Source: Variovorax paradoxus
GTDB lineage: Bacteria > Pseudomonadota > Gammaproteobacteria > Burkholderiales > Burkholderiaceae_C
Direction: 5' to 3'
NCBI RefSeq assembly: GCF_018614875.1
Contig: NZ_JAGGNW010000002.1
Location: forward strand, 310,001-374,000
DNA length: 64,000 bases
The notes below the pieces were generated by a model. It had not been told where the DNA came from and made no database searches. It saw only the letters and a list, made by a program, of their open reading frames with translations. The translations under genes were made by a program, and so were the position numbers. Below, piece after piece: positions 28,015 to 38,283 of the stretch. Positions within the stretch are counted from its first letter, which is position 1. Each line of letters starts with the position of its first letter.

Positions 28015-30054
28015 ATGACGATTGACAACCTTGCCTTGCGCACGCAGTGCGCCAACGCCATCCGCGCGCTGGCCATGGATGCCGTGCAGGCCGCCAACTC
28101 GGGCCATCCCGGCATGCCCATGGGCATGGCCGACATCGCCGAAGCCTTGTGGCGGCATCGCCTGCGGCATGATCCCGCCGATCCGCGCTGGATGAACCGC
28201 GACCGCTTCGTCGTTTCCAACGGCCACGGCTCGATGCTGCTCTATGCGCTGCTGCACCTGAGCGGCTATGCGCTGCCGATCGACGAACTGCGGCGCTTCC
28301 GCCAGCTGCATTCGCGCACGCCGGGCCACCCCGAAGTCGGCGTCACGCCCGGTGTGGAAACCACCACCGGGCCGCTGGGGCAGGGCATCAGCAATGCCGT
28401 AGGCATGGCCCTCGCGGAGAAGCTGCTGGCCGAGGAGTTCAACCGGCCCGGCCATGAGGTGATCGATCACCGCACCTATGTGTTCCTGGGCGACGGCTGC
28501 CTGATGGAAGGCATCAGCCACGAGGCCTGCTCGCTCGCGGGGACCTGGCGGCTTAACAAGCTGGTGGCGTTCTACGACGACAACGGCATCTCGATCGATG
28601 GCGAGGTCGGCGGCTGGTTCAGCGACGACACGCCGGGCCGCTTCGAAGCCTACGGCTGGACCGTGCTGCGCGACGTCGACGGTCATGACCCCGCGGCGCT
28701 CGATGCGGCCATCGCCCAGGCCACGGCCGCGGACCGGCCGGTGCTGGTGTGCTGCAAGACACGCATCGGCCAGGGCTCGCCGAACCGCGCAGGCACCGCG
28801 AAGGCGCACGGCGAAGCGCTAGGCGAGGCCGAGATCGCGCTGACGCGGCAGGCGCTGGGCTGGAGCGCGGCGCCCTTCGAGGTGCCGGCGGCCATTGCGA
28901 AGGCCTGGTCGGCGCGCGAATCGGGCGCCGCGCTGCACAAGGCCTGGCAGGAACGCTTTGCCGCCTATGCACAGGAGCATGCGGCGCTCGCGCGCGAGCT
29001 GCTGCGGCGCCATCGCGCCGATGCACCGCTCACCGCGAAAGCCGAAGCGGCACTGGACTCGGCCGCGTCCGGCGCGGAACAGCGCAAGGCATCCGTCGCC
29101 ACGCGCAAGGCGTCGCAGCAGGTGCTCGACGAGGTCGGCCCCGCGATGCCCGAACTGATCGGCGGCTCGGCCGACCTCACGGGTTCGAACCTCACCGACT
29201 GGAAGGGCCACCGCGCGCTGAAGGGCACGGGCTGCGGCAACCACGTGCACTACGGCGTGCGCGAGTTCGGCATGGCGGCCATCATGAACGGGCTGGCGCT
29301 GCATGGCGGCTTCCGTCCCTTCGGCGGCACTTTCCTGACCTTTTCCGACTACGCGCGCAACGGCGTGCGCATGTCGGCGCTGATGAAGCTGCCGGTCATC
29401 TACGTGTTCACGCACGACTCCATCGGGCTCGGCGAAGACGGCCCCACGCACCAGCCGGTGGAGCATGCCTCCAGCCTGCGGCTGATTCCCGATGTCGACG
29501 TCTGGCGCCCGGCCGATGCCACCGAGACGGCCGTGGCCTGGCGGCAGGCCCTGCGCCGCGTGGACGGGCCGAGCTGCCTGCTGCTGACGCGGCAGGCGCT
29601 GCCGCATGCCGGCGACGCCGACGAGCGCATCGAGTCCATCGCACGCGGCGCCTACGTGCTGCGCCGCCCGGAGGCCGAGTGCGTAGCCTTGCTGGCAAGC
29701 GGCTCCGAAGTGGGGGTGGCATTGGCCGCCGCGGCCTTGTTGGCCGAGGAGGGCATCGAGGCGCGCGTGGTGTCCGTGCCATGCATGGACGTGTTCGAAC
29801 GGCAGGACAAGGATTGGCGCCATGCGGTCATCCCGCGCCACCTGCCGCGCGTGGCGGTGGAGGCCGGCAGCACCGGCCTGTGGTGGAAGTTCGTCGGCGA
29901 ATACGGCGACGTGGTCGGGCTCGACCGCTTCGGCGAATCGGCGCCGGCCGGCGAACTGTTCAAGCTGTTCGGCCTGACCGCCGAAGTGGTGGCCGAGCGG
30001 GCCCGCCGCCTGCTCGCGAACGCCGCGCTGGCCGGCGTGAAAGAGGCCGCATGA
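28015..30054 (+). CDS. cbbT: Transketolase
   Basis: A 679-residue thiamine-diphosphate transketolase for the carbon rearrangements of RuBP regeneration. Motifs seen are [18 protein letters not shown], the ThDP site [18 protein letters not shown] with [33 protein letters not shown], and in the pyrimidine domain [19 protein letters not shown] and [19 protein letters not shown]. The reading frame continues open far upstream across cbbF and cbbP, but the family N-terminus fixes the start at MTIDNLALR (28015). It precedes cbbA by 50 nt. Confidence 0.97.
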   Translation: MTIDNLALRTQCANAIRALAMDAVQAANSGHPGMPMGMADIAEALWRHRLRHDPADPRWMNRDRFVVSNGHGSMLLYALLHLSGYALPIDELRRFRQLHSRTPGHPEVGVTPGVETTTGPLGQGISNAVGMALAEKLLAEEFNRPGHEVIDHRTYVFLGDGCLMEGISHEACSLAGTWRLNKLVAFYDDNGISIDGEVGGWFSDDTPGRFEAYGWTVLRDVDGHDPAALDAAIAQATAADRPVLVCCKTRIGQGSPNRAGTAKAHGEALGEAEIALTRQALGWSAAPFEVPAAIAKAWSARESGAALHKAWQERFAAYAQEHAALARELLRRHRADAPLTAKAEAALDSAASGAEQRKASVATRKASQQVLDEVGPAMPELIGGSADLTGSNLTDWKGHRALKGTGCGNHVHYGVREFGMAAIMNGLALHGGFRPFGGTFLTFSDYARNGVRMSALMKLPVIYVFTHDSIGLGEDGPTHQPVEHASSLRLIPDVDVWRPADATETAVAWRQALRRVDGPSCLLLTRQALPHAGDADERIESIARGAYVLRRPEAECVALLASGSEVGVALAAAALLAEEGIEARVVSVPCMDVFERQDKDWRHAVIPRHLPRVAVEAGSTGLWWKFVGEYGDVVGLDRFGESAPAGELFKLFGLTAEVVAERARRLLANAALAGVKEAA

Positions 30055-30104
30055 GCTTCGGCTCCCTCGGGCTGTATCGATTCCACCATTCACAGGAGCT
30101 TCCC

Positions 30105-31121
30105 ATGGCCATGATTTCGCTGCGCCAACTGCTGGACCACGCCGCTGAGCACCAGTACGGCGTGCCGGCGTTCAACGTCAACAACCTGGAGCAGATCCAG
30201 GCCATCATGCAGGCCGCGAGAAAGACCGGCAGCCCGGTCATCCTGCAGGCCTCGGCCGGCGCGCGCAAATACGCGGGCGAGCCCTTCCTGCGCAAGATGG
30301 TCGAGGCGGCGGCCGAGATGTACCCCGAGATCCCGATCGTGATGCACCAGGACCATGGCGCGAGCCCGTCGATGTGCATGCAGGCCATCCGCTCCGGCTT
30401 CACCAGCGTGATGATGGACGGCTCGCTGATGGAAGACGCGAAGACGCCAGCCAGCTACGACTACAACGTGGGCGTGACCCGCCGGGTGGTGGAGATGGCG
30501 CATGCGGTCGGCGTCTCGGTCGAGGGCGAGCTGGGCTGCCTCGGGTCGCTGGAGTCGGGCATGGCCGGCGAGGAAGACGGCAGCGGCGCCGAAGGCGTGC
30601 TGTCGCACGACCAGCTGCTGACCGATCCGCAGCAGGCGGCCGACTTCGTGTCGCGCACCGGCGTGGATGCACTGGCCATTGCCATCGGCACCTCGCACGG
30701 CGCCTACAAGTTCAGCCGCAAGCCGACCGGCGACATCCTGGCGATCGATCGCATCAAGCAGATCCATGCGCGCATTCCGAAGACGCATCTCGTGATGCAC
30801 GGCTCTTCGTCGGTGCCGCAGGAATGGCTGGCCGTGATCCGCGAGTTCGGCGGCGAGATCAAGGAAACCTACGGCGTGCCGGTCGAGGAGATCCAGGAAG
30901 GCATCCGCCATGGCGTGCGCAAGGTCAATATCGACACCGACATCCGGCTGGCCATGACCGGCGCCATGCGCCGCGCGATGGGCAGCGACCGCAGCGAGTT
31001 CGATCCGCGCAAGTTCCTGAAGGAGGCAACCGCGGCGGCGCGCGACCTCTGCGTCGACCGCTTCCAGGCTTTCGGCACCGCCGGCATGGCTTCGCGGATC
31101 AAGCCGGTGGCGCTGCAGTAG
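30105..31121 (+). CDS. cbbA: Fructose-bisphosphate aldolase class II
   Basis: A 338-residue class II aldolase condensing dihydroxyacetone phosphate with glyceraldehyde 3-phosphate (and probably erythrose 4-phosphate). Zinc and substrate motifs are [59 protein letters not shown] and [21 protein letters not shown] lies 7 nt before the ATG at 30105. It is the last gene of the cbb operon: no glyceraldehyde-3-phosphate dehydrogenase or phosphoglycerate kinase gene follows, as some other operons have. No clear terminator was found before the convergent gene at 31163. Confidence 0.96.
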   Translation: MAMISLRQLLDHAAEHQYGVPAFNVNNLEQIQAIMQAARKTGSPVILQASAGARKYAGEPFLRKMVEAAAEMYPEIPIVMHQDHGASPSMCMQAIRSGFTSVMMDGSLMEDAKTPASYDYNVGVTRRVVEMAHAVGVSVEGELGCLGSLESGMAGEEDGSGAEGVLSHDQLLTDPQQAADFVSRTGVDALAIAIGTSHGAYKFSRKPTGDILAIDRIKQIHARIPKTHLVMHGSSSVPQEWLAVIREFGGEIKETYGVPVEEIQEGIRHGVRKVNIDTDIRLAMTGAMRRAMGSDRSEFDPRKFLKEATAAARDLCVDRFQAFGTAGMASRIKPVALQ

Positions 31122-31162
31122 GCGGCACCGGAGCGCTGCCCAGTTGCAAGACAGCAGGGCCT

Positions 31163-32977
31163 TCAGGCCGCGGCGCGCTCCTCACTCGGCGCCACCAGCC
31201 GCTGCAGCAGGGGCTGGCGTTTCAGCACCGCATCGCGCGGCCCCGCGTCGAGCACCCGGCCGGCCTCCATCACCACCACGGTGTCGAAGCGATCGAGCAG
31301 GCTCAGGCGATGGATCGATGCGATCACGCATGCGTTCGGAAAGGCGCCGGCAATGCGCTCCAGCACCCGGGCCTCGGTAGCGGCATCGAGCGCGCTCGTG
31401 GGCTCGTCGAGCAGCAGCAGCGAGCTGCCCCGGGCCGCGAGCACGCCGCGCGCCAGGCACAGGCGCTGGCGCTGTCCGCCCGACAGGTTGAATCCGCGCT
31501 CGGACACCGGCGTGTCCAGGTCGCCGCGGGTGGCCGCCAGCACCTCGTCGAACGCGCTCGCATGCAGCGCCGCCTGCAGGGCTTCGTCGGTGAACGGCTG
31601 CCCGAAGGAAAGGTTCTCGCGCACGCTGGCCTCGAAGACTTCGGTTTCCTGCGGAATCAGCGTGGCGATGCGGCGCAGCTGCGTCCAGTCGGCCGGCTGG
31701 CCGTCGATGGCGAGCGTGCCGCCGTGCGGCGCATACAGGCCCGCGAGCACGCGCAGCAGCGTACTCTTGCCGCCGCCGCTAGGGCCGACGAGCGCAATGC
31801 GCTCCCCGCGGCGAAGCGTCAGCGCCACCTCCCGCAGGCCGCCGCGCGGGGGCTCGCCGGCCGCCGCCGCGCTGCCGCGAACCGCGTAGTTCCATTGCAG
31901 GCCATCGACCTCCAGGGTCTGCCACGCCGCATCGGGCGCGATGCGTTCGTGTTCGGGCACCTGCTCGGGCGGGGCTTCCCCGGGGTGGCTCGCCGGCGCG
32001 TGCCAGATCGGATCGGCGCTGCTGTAGTCGGTGTGCATGCGCGCGAAGAAGCTGAAGTTGGCCGCGACCGAGGTCACGACGCCGGCCGCCTGCTGCGCGT
32101 ACTGGTAGATCATGAACACAGCGCCCAGCATCACGGCCTGTCCCGGCGTGCGTGCCTGCCAGACATAGATCACCACCAGGCCCCAGGTCAGCGCCAGGCC
32201 CATCAGGTCGACGGCGAACCACTTGCCTTCGTTGAGCACCACGGTGCGCTTGAGCGGCAGCGAGACGGCCGCCATGCGGCGGCGCAGCAGCAGCCGCGAG
32301 GCGCCCTGCAGGCGCAGGCCGATCACCGTCGACGCGTTGCCCAAAAAGTCGAGCAGCGCGGCCACGTAGCGGCGGTCGGCGTCGTTCTCCGCGCGCGCGA
32401 GACGCATCAGGGCCCGGTCGATGCGCACGATCACGATGGCGATGAGCACGTAGCCCGCCAGGGCCGTCAAGCCGCTGGTGCGCGAGAGCAGGGCCAGCGC
32501 GACCAGCGGCCCGACGAAGTTGACGACGTTGGTGAGCCAGATGAACTGGTTCTGCGCGAAATCCGCGAGTGCCCGGCTGGCCTGGTGCACGCGGTGCTGC
32601 AGTTCGCCCGAATGGTGGCCGTCGTGCCAGGCCAGTGGCGCGGCGGCAATGCGGGCATAGAGCCGGTCGGCCAGCGCCTCGCGCACCTTCACGCCCACGT
32701 TGCGTTCGAGGATGCGACCCGGGCCGTGCAGCGCCCAGGCGCCGATGTACACGCCGGCCAGCGTGGCGATCCAGCGGCCCGCGGCGCCGAATTCATTGCG
32801 CTGCAGCGCGTTGATGGCCTGTCCCGCCAGGTAGGGCAGGGTCAGGCGGATCAGCTGCGAAACGCCGAGCAGCGCGGTGGCGCCCAGCAGCTGCCCGCGT
32901 GCGCCGGCCGCGAAGCGCCACAGCGCCGCATAGAGTTCGCGGATGGCGTTGCCGGGGGTCGTGTTGTTCATGGGCAT
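31163..32977 (-). CDS. ABC exporter, fused permease-ATPase
   Basis: A 604-residue half-transporter: six transmembrane helices in residues about 25-325, then an ATPase domain with Walker A GPSGGGKST, signature LSGGQRQRLCLARG, Walker B LLLLDEPTSALD and H-loop SIHRLS. It matches MsbA/lipid- or peptide-exporter-type type IV ABC proteins, but no substrate can be assigned. It stands alone, divergent from the lipoprotein gene at 33113 across a region with two palindromes. The start is one of two nearby ATG codons (32977 or 32971); neither has a strong ribosome site. Confidence 0.87.
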   Translation of the reverse strand: MPMNNTTPGNAIRELYAALWRFAAGARGQLLGATALLGVSQLIRLTLPYLAGQAINALQRNEFGAAGRWIATLAGVYIGAWALHGPGRILERNVGVKVREALADRLYARIAAAPLAWHDGHHSGELQHRVHQASRALADFAQNQFIWLTNVVNFVGPLVALALLSRTSGLTALAGYVLIAIVIVRIDRALMRLARAENDADRRYVAALLDFLGNASTVIGLRLQGASRLLLRRRMAAVSLPLKRTVVLNEGKWFAVDLMGLALTWGLVVIYVWQARTPGQAVMLGAVFMIYQYAQQAAGVVTSVAANFSFFARMHTDYSSADPIWHAPASHPGEAPPEQVPEHERIAPDAAWQTLEVDGLQWNYAVRGSAAAAGEPPRGGLREVALTLRRGERIALVGPSGGGKSTLLRVLAGLYAPHGGTLAIDGQPADWTQLRRIATLIPQETEVFEASVRENLSFGQPFTDEALQAALHASAFDEVLAATRGDLDTPVSERGFNLSGGQRQRLCLARGVLAARGSSLLLLDEPTSALDAATEARVLERIAGAFPNACVIASIHRLSLLDRFDTVVVMEAGRVLDAGPRDAVLKRQPLLQRLVAPSEERAAA

Positions 32978-33024
32978 GTTCAAGTGATCTGGAGTGTCAG
33001 CAAAAAGCACTCAGCAACTTGCTC

Positions 33025-33074
33025 GTCGCAACTTTGCGACAAAGCAGGCTCAAAAGTAACCATCTGTATGGTTA
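33025..33074. promoter_or_regulatory. Two palindromes in the divergent region 32978-33112
   Basis: GTCGCAA-CT-TTGCGAC (33025-33040) and TAACCAT-CTGT-ATGGTTA (33057-33074) are perfect 7-bp inverted repeats 16 bp apart, between the divergent ABC exporter and lipoprotein genes. The second resembles the operators of TetR/AcrR-type repressors. No regulator gene adjoins them, so the binding protein is unknown. Confidence 0.5.
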
Positions 33075-33112
33075 AATCGCCCGAACTATCGCGAAGAGGA
33101 CGAGGGATCTCC

Positions 33113-33781
33113 ATGAAGCTGCTGCTGAGCATCGTGTGCGCCGTTGTTGCGTTGGCAGGGTGCGCCAGCACGCCACCGGCACCGACGCAACCCGGAACCG
33201 GAACAGGGCTGTCGTATGTGCCCAAGGTTGCCATGGAAGGCGTGGACCGGGCCCGCTACGACAGCGACGTGGCCGATTGCCGCATCGCCGCGACGCGGAT
33301 CACCGCGCGCAGCGAGTCGGGCGACGCCATGTGGCTCGCATTGGGCCTGGGCTTGATCACGGTGCATGGACAAGGCATTGTGGCCGCGGCTTCGTACACG
33401 GGCATTTCGGCGGCGGTGATCGACATGTCCTACCGGCCCAGTGCGGACCTGATTGCCGAGCACCAGCAGATCGCGCTGGTGCACTGCATGGCCAAGCGCG
33501 GCTACCGCAACATGGACCCGAATGTGCGCGACACGTTCTATGGCCATGCCTTCAATCCGGAAGTCGTCCTGGCACCGCGCAGGACCGGGGTCGATACCTA
33601 CAACGCCGAAGTCCTTGCCCGGGCCGGCCAGTGCAGCATCCAGCCGCGGGCCGAACTGACGGCCAAGGGGCCGGGCTACGAGTCGTACAGCGTGCCCTGC
33701 TCGAACGGCGCGGTCTGGGCCGTGCGCTGCGAATTCGGCAAGTGCCGCGTGCTGGGCCAGTCGGCCGTCCGCCGCTCCTGA
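33113..33781 (+). CDS. Putative lipoprotein of unknown function
   Basis: A 222-residue lipoprotein. The signal sequence MKLLLSIVCAVVALAGC has a lipobox (LAGC, Cys about residue 17), with Ala next, consistent with outer membrane sorting. A Pro-rich stretch follows, then a glycine-rich hydrophobic segment near residues 72-100 (GLGLITVHGQGIVAAASYTG), which resembles glycine-zipper membrane proteins. Five further cysteines include pairs in DVADCRIA, VHCMAKRG and VRCEFGKC. No family recognised. It is divergent from an ABC exporter. The ATG has a GAGG-type site upstream; an earlier in-frame Met would lengthen the protein by 15 residues and disrupt the signal. Confidence 0.75.
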   Translation: MKLLLSIVCAVVALAGCASTPPAPTQPGTGTGLSYVPKVAMEGVDRARYDSDVADCRIAATRITARSESGDAMWLALGLGLITVHGQGIVAAASYTGISAAVIDMSYRPSADLIAEHQQIALVHCMAKRGYRNMDPNVRDTFYGHAFNPEVVLAPRRTGVDTYNAEVLARAGQCSIQPRAELTAKGPGYESYSVPCSNGAVWAVRCEFGKCRVLGQSAVRRS

Positions 33782-33799
33782 GGCCGGCACCGGCGCTCG

Positions 33800-34609
33800 T
33801 CATTTGATGACCATGCCCTTCAGGGCCGGGTCGGCCGGCGGCACCTTGAGCTTCATCTGCCGCAGGGTCTTCATCAAGAGCCGCGCGATCATCAAATTGC
33901 GGTGCCGCTTGTTGTTGGCGGGTATCACGTACCAGGGCGCGTGGTCCGTCGAGGTGGCGCGCAGCGCCTTGTCGTAGGCCTGCTGGTAGGCGTTCCACTT
34001 GGTGCGCACCTCGAGATCGCCGGGGTCGAACTTCCATTGCTTGCCGGGCGTGTCGATGCGCGCCTGCAGGCGTTCGCGCTGCTCGTCCTTGTCGATGTGC
34101 AGCATGCACTTGACGATCACCGTGCCGGTTTCGACGAGCAGGCGCTCGAAATCGTTGATCTGCGCATAGCGCCGCCCGGTCTCGGCCTTGTCGATCCAGC
34201 CTTCGACCACGGGCACCAGCACGTCTTCATAGTGGCTGCGGTTCCACACCGCGATTTCGCCGCTGCGCGGCACGACCGCATGGCAGCGCCAGAGGTAGTC
34301 GTGCGCGCGCTCGTCGTCGCTGGGCGCCTTGAAGGCGGTGACGCGCACGCCCATCGGCGAGGTGCGCGAAAAGACCCAGCGTATGGTGCCGTCCTTGCCG
34401 CTGGTGTCCATGCCCTGCAGCACCAGCAGGACCTTGCGGCGGCCCTCGGCATGCAGCAGGTCCTGCATTTCGTCGAGTTCGATGGCCAGGGCGTCGATCT
34501 CGGCAACCTGGGCGGCTTGATCGCCCTGCAGGAAGGGCGATCCGCCGGGGCGCACCTGGGAGAGTCTGAAATTGCTGCTGTCGACGCGGTATTTCTTGAG
34601 GCTGGCCAT
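33800..34609 (-). CDS. ppk2: Polyphosphate kinase 2 family protein
   Basis: A 269-residue PPK2-family enzyme transferring phosphate between polyphosphate and nucleotides. Walker A is LQGMDTSGKDGTI, followed by VTAFKAPSDDERAHDYLWR, WNRSHYEDVLVPVVEGW (the Walker B/RSHYED block) and the lid region KQWKFDPGDLEVR. This short one-domain form with these motifs fits the class that phosphorylates AMP or ADP from polyphosphate, but the subclass is not certain. It starts MASLKKYRVD and is followed 49 nt upstream by the hslR-like gene in the same direction. Confidence 0.92.
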   Translation of the reverse strand: MASLKKYRVDSSNFRLSQVRPGGSPFLQGDQAAQVAEIDALAIELDEMQDLLHAEGRRKVLLVLQGMDTSGKDGTIRWVFSRTSPMGVRVTAFKAPSDDERAHDYLWRCHAVVPRSGEIAVWNRSHYEDVLVPVVEGWIDKAETGRRYAQINDFERLLVETGTVIVKCMLHIDKDEQRERLQARIDTPGKQWKFDPGDLEVRTKWNAYQQAYDKALRATSTDHAPWYVIPANNKRHRNLMIARLLMKTLRQMKLKVPPADPALKGMVIK

Positions 34610-34658
34610 GAACCCGGACTCCGTGCAAAAGCACGCAGCGTACGCGATCAGCGCTCGA

Positions 34659-35105
34659 TCATCGCTCGCTCTCGTCCGGATCGATGGAAGCGCTCCAGCG
34701 GTTGTCCCATTCGGCATGCCGCGCCGCGCCGTCGAGCTCGCGCCGGTCGCGCTTGGTGGGTCGGCCCTGCGCAATGGCCAGGGCCGGCTCGCTGCCCATG
34801 CGGCGCTGCTCGCGCATCTCCGCCTGCGCGGCAATGCTTTCGGGCGTTTCTTCGTAGAGCTGCTGCGCCACCGGCGCGGGCCCGCGCTGGCCGCTGAGAC
34901 CGCGCACCGTGACCGTTCGCGTCAGCGCGCCGAGGCGGATGGCGACGGTGTCCCCCGGCTTGACCTCGCGCGACGCCTTGGCGACGTCGCCGTTGACCTG
35001 CACCCGGTTCTTGCCGATTTCGTCCGCAGCCAGGGAGCGCGTCTTGAAGAAGCGGGCGGCCCAGAGCCATTTGTCGATGCGCAGGCGATCCATATGTTCA
35101 GCCAT
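34659..35105 (-). CDS. hslR: S4-domain RNA-binding protein, Hsp15-like
   Basis: A 148-residue protein with an N-terminal S4 RNA-binding domain, RLRIDKWLWAARFFKTRSLAADEI followed by VQVNGDVAKASREVKPGD, and a basic C-terminal half containing GRPTKRDRRELD, the hallmark of Hsp15. Hsp15 rescues stalled 50S subunits carrying nascent tRNA after heat shock. The gene overlaps the end of the sensor kinase gene by 8 nt, starting at MAEHMDRL; a start at the second Met (35093) is equally likely. Confidence 0.9.
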   Translation of the reverse strand: MAEHMDRLRIDKWLWAARFFKTRSLAADEIGKNRVQVNGDVAKASREVKPGDTVAIRLGALTRTVTVRGLSGQRGPAPVAQQLYEETPESIAAQAEMREQRRMGSEPALAIAQGRPTKRDRRELDGAARHAEWDNRWSASIDPDESER

Positions 35106-36519
35106 TGTGGCGGTAGACAGGCAGCCGCACGACGGCATCGAGGCCGACCGTTTGTGCGGAATTGTCCTGCGCGCTGCGGTTGTCGAGGTCGATGCGCCCG
35201 CCGAGCGCCAGCACGATCTCGCGGCAGATGGCCAGGCCCAGCCCCGAGCCGCTGGCGGTGTCGCCGGCAGAGAAAGGCGCGAACAGGCGCTGGCGGAGTT
35301 CGGCCGCAATGCCGGGCCCCTCGTCGCGCACGGTCAGCACGGCTTCCTGCCCCTCGGTGCGCAGCATCACCGAAAGGCCGCCGCCCCGCGGGCTCTGCTT
35401 GATGGCGTTGTGCAGCAGGTTGCGCGTGAGCTCCTGCAGCATCCATCGATGCGCGCGCACCGTGACCGGCTGGTCGATGGCCAGTTCGAAGTCGAGCGCC
35501 TTGTCGGCGATCAGCGGCGACAGGTCCAGCGCAATCTGGCGCACCACCTCGCCGAGCTCCAGCGGCACCGATTCCGGCTGCTGGCGCAGCTGCTCGACCT
35601 TGGCGAGCGACAGCATCTGGTTGGCGAGCGTGGTGGCGCGCTCCACGGTCTGGCTGATCTCGCCCAGGGCCTGGTCGGGCGGCACGTCGCCGCGCCGCGC
35701 CGACTGCACCTGCGCCTTGAGCACCGCCAGCGGCGTGCGCAATTGATGGGCACTGTCGCGCACGAAGCGCTTCTGGTGATCGAGCAGGCGCTGCAGCCGG
35801 CCCATGACCTCGGTGGTGGCATCGACCAGCGGGCGCAATTCGCGCGGCGCATCGGGCGCGTCGATCGGGGAAAGGTCGTCGGCCGCGCGCTTCTCGATGG
35901 CTTCGCCGAGCTCCCGTACCGGCCGCGTGGCACGCTGCACCACCAGCACGGTGACCAGCGCGATCACGCCCATCAGCAGCAGCTGGCGCCACAGCATGTC
36001 GACGAGCAGCTTGCGCACCAGCGTTTCGCGCAGCTCCAGGGTTTCGGCCACCTGCACCACGGCCATGCCGCGGCCGCTGCCGCTGGACACGGGCTGCAGC
36101 AGCACCGCCACCCGCACCGGCTGGTCGCGAAAGCGCGCATCGTAGAAATCGACCAGGGCCGCATAGGCCCCGCGGTCGGGGATGCGGCCGCGCCAGAACG
36201 GCAGTTCGGCAAAGCCCGAGACCATCTCGCCGTCGAGCGCGGAAACGCGGTAGAAGAGGCGGCTGCGGTTGTCGGCCTCGAAGGCCTCGAGCGCGGAATA
36301 GGGCACGATGGCGCGCAGCCGCGCTTTCTCGTCGTAGCCCTCCACGTCGAGCTGCTCGCCGATGGTCTTGGCCGACGCGAGCAGGGTGCGGTCGTAGGCC
36401 GTGGTGGCCGCGGCCAGGCTCTGCCGGTACAAGCTCACGCTGTTGATCACGATGAACACAGCCACCGGCGCAAGAATGCCGAACAGCAGCCTCGAGCGCA
36501 GCGACAAGGCCGTCTTCAT
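35098..36519 (-). CDS. tctE: TctE-like sensor histidine kinase
   Basis: A 473-residue sensor kinase: two transmembrane helices (about residues 12-32 and 180-200) frame a periplasmic sensor domain of about 150 residues; then a HAMP-like linker, the His box AHQLRTPLAVLKAQV, and ATPase motifs NLLHNAIKQSP (N), DEGPGIA (G1) and GSGLGLAI (G2). It overlaps the regulator gene by 4 nt and sits next to tctCBA, so it most likely senses a tricarboxylate or related acid and controls that transporter. Confidence 0.88.
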   Translation of the reverse strand: MKTALSLRSRLLFGILAPVAVFIVINSVSLYRQSLAAATTAYDRTLLASAKTIGEQLDVEGYDEKARLRAIVPYSALEAFEADNRSRLFYRVSALDGEMVSGFAELPFWRGRIPDRGAYAALVDFYDARFRDQPVRVAVLLQPVSSGSGRGMAVVQVAETLELRETLVRKLLVDMLWRQLLLMGVIALVTVLVVQRATRPVRELGEAIEKRAADDLSPIDAPDAPRELRPLVDATTEVMGRLQRLLDHQKRFVRDSAHQLRTPLAVLKAQVQSARRGDVPPDQALGEISQTVERATTLANQMLSLAKVEQLRQQPESVPLELGEVVRQIALDLSPLIADKALDFELAIDQPVTVRAHRWMLQELTRNLLHNAIKQSPRGGGLSVMLRTEGQEAVLTVRDEGPGIAAELRQRLFAPFSAGDTASGSGLGLAICREIVLALGGRIDLDNRSAQDNSAQTVGLDAVVRLPVYRHNG

Positions 36520-37196
36520 GGCTCCGCGCGCAGCAGATAGCCCAGCCCGCGCAGCGTCATCAACGCCGCGCCGGTGCCCGCGAGCTTCTTGCGCAACCGG
36601 TACACCACCACTTCGATGGCCTCGTACTGCACATCGGTTTCGCCCGGAAACACGAGCTCGAAGAGCCGCTCCTTGCTCACCGCATGGCCGGGCTTCATCA
36701 TCAGCGCCTTGAGCAGCGCCAGTTCGCGCGGCGTGAGTTCCAGGATGCCGCTTCGGTGATAGATGGCGCCGCTTTCGGGCTCGAAGCGCAGCCCGCCCAC
36801 CTCCTGGGGATTCAGGACCACGTCGGCGCCGGCGTTCTGGTGGCGCCGGCGCAGCGCGCGAATGCGCGCTTCAAGTTCGTCGAGATCGAAAGGCTTGGGC
36901 AGGTAGTCGTCGGCACCGGCATTCAGGCCCATGATGCGGTCGCCGACCGTGCCGCGGGCCGTGAGCAGCAGCACGGGCGTGCGCAGCCCCGCGGCGCGCG
37001 CCTGGGCCAGCACCTGCAGGCCGTCGAGGTTGGGCAGGCTCAGGTCGAGCGCCACCACGTCCGGCTCCAGGGCGCGCCATTGCTCGACGGCCAGGGCGCC
37101 GTCGCCGCAGATGCGCACATCGATTTTGCTGCGGGCGAGGGCGCGCTGCAGGGTGACCTGCATCGAGGGATCGTCTTCGATCAGCAGCAGCTTCAT
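36516..37196 (-). CDS. tctD: TctD-like response regulator
   Basis: A 226-residue OmpR-type response regulator. The receiver domain has the acidic pocket EDD near residues 7-9, the phosphoacceptor Asp in ALDLSLP (about residue 51) and Lys in LPKPFDLDEL. The C-terminal winged helix (about 125-222) includes ELTPRELALLKALM and VEVVVYRLRKKL. It is divergent from tctC across 127 bp, which should contain its target sites, though no repeat stood out strongly. Start ATG at 37196; partner of the downstream kinase. Confidence 0.9.
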   Translation of the reverse strand: MKLLLIEDDPSMQVTLQRALARSKIDVRICGDGALAVEQWRALEPDVVALDLSLPNLDGLQVLAQARAAGLRTPVLLLTARGTVGDRIMGLNAGADDYLPKPFDLDELEARIRALRRRHQNAGADVVLNPQEVGGLRFEPESGAIYHRSGILELTPRELALLKALMMKPGHAVSKERLFELVFPGETDVQYEAIEVVVYRLRKKLAGTGAALMTLRGLGYLLRAEP

Positions 37197-37323
37197 GGGG
37201 ATGTGGCGGGGAATGGTACTTCGGTGTTTTCCCCAGTCCGGTGGACAGCCAACTGACAGCGGGGCGGCGCATGATAGCGGCTCAGGTCCAAGTCAGGTTT
37301 TCTTTAGCTATCAGGAGACATCG

Positions 37324-38283
37324 ATGCGTCGCGACACCTTTTTGAAGTCATTGGCCGCGCTGGCCGCCGCCGGAGCGCTGCCGTTGTCGGCACGCGCCGC
37401 AGCCAACGTCAAGATGATGATTCCAGCCAACCCGGGCGGCGGCTGGGACACCACGGGCCGCGCACTGGGCAGGGCAATGACCGAGGCCAAGCTGGCCGAC
37501 ACGGTCACCTACGACAACAAGGGCGGCGCCGCCGGCGCGCTGGGCCTGGCCCAGTTCGTGAACGGCTCCAAGGGCGATCCGAACGCGCTCATGGTGATGG
37601 GCTCCGTCATGCTCGGCGGCATCATCACCGGCAAGCCGCCGGTCAATCTGTCGCAGGCCACGCCGCTCGCCCGCATGACCACCGAATACAACGTGTTCGT
37701 GCTGCCGGCCAATTCGCCGTTCAAGACCATGAAGGACGTGGTCGAGCAGCTCAAGAAGGACCCGGGCAGCGTCAAGTGGGGCGGCGGCTCGCGCGGCTCC
37801 ACCGAGCACATTGCCGCGGCCATGATCGCGCAGAAGGTCGGCGCCGATCCGTCCAAGATCAACTACGTGGCCTTCCGCGGCGGTGGCGAGGCCACGGCCG
37901 CCATCCTGGGGGGCAACGTCACCATCGGCGGCAGCGGCTACAGCGAGTTCGCCGAGTACATCGCCGCCGGCAAGATGAAGGCCATTGCCGTCACCTCCGC
38001 CCAGCGCCTGCCGGGCATCAACGTGCCCACGCTCAAGGAGCAGGGCATCGACGTCGAGATCGGCAACTGGCGCGGCGTGTATGGCGCGCCCGGCATCAGC
38101 GCCGAACAGCGCAAGACGCTGACCGACCTGGTGCTGGCCGCGATGAAGACCCCGTCGTGGGCCGAGTCGCTCAAGAAGAACGACTGGACGCCGGCCGTGC
38201 TGTCGGGCGAGGCTTTTGCCAAGTTCGTCGACGACGACTTCGCCAGCCTGCGCGCCATCATGACGAAATCCGGCATGGTCTGA
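37324..38283 (+). CDS. tctC: TctC-type tricarboxylate binding protein (Bug family)
   Basis: A 319-residue exported solute-binding protein. The N-terminus (MRRDTFLKSLAALAAAGALPLSARA) is a signal peptide with a twin-arginine-like start, cleaved near ARA-AA. Family features follow: MMIPANPGGGWDTTGRALG, DNKGGAAGALGLAQFVNG, YVAFRGGGEATAAILGG and YGAPGIS. It binds a carboxylate in the periplasm for TctAB. AGGAGA lies before the ATG. A gap of 103 nt separates it from tctB. Confidence 0.9.
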   Translation: MRRDTFLKSLAALAAAGALPLSARAAANVKMMIPANPGGGWDTTGRALGRAMTEAKLADTVTYDNKGGAAGALGLAQFVNGSKGDPNALMVMGSVMLGGIITGKPPVNLSQATPLARMTTEYNVFVLPANSPFKTMKDVVEQLKKDPGSVKWGGGSRGSTEHIAAAMIAQKVGADPSKINYVAFRGGGEATAAILGGNVTIGGSGYSEFAEYIAAGKMKAIAVTSAQRLPGINVPTLKEQGIDVEIGNWRGVYGAPGISAEQRKTLTDLVLAAMKTPSWAESLKKNDWTPAVLSGEAFAKFVDDDFASLRAIMTKSGMV

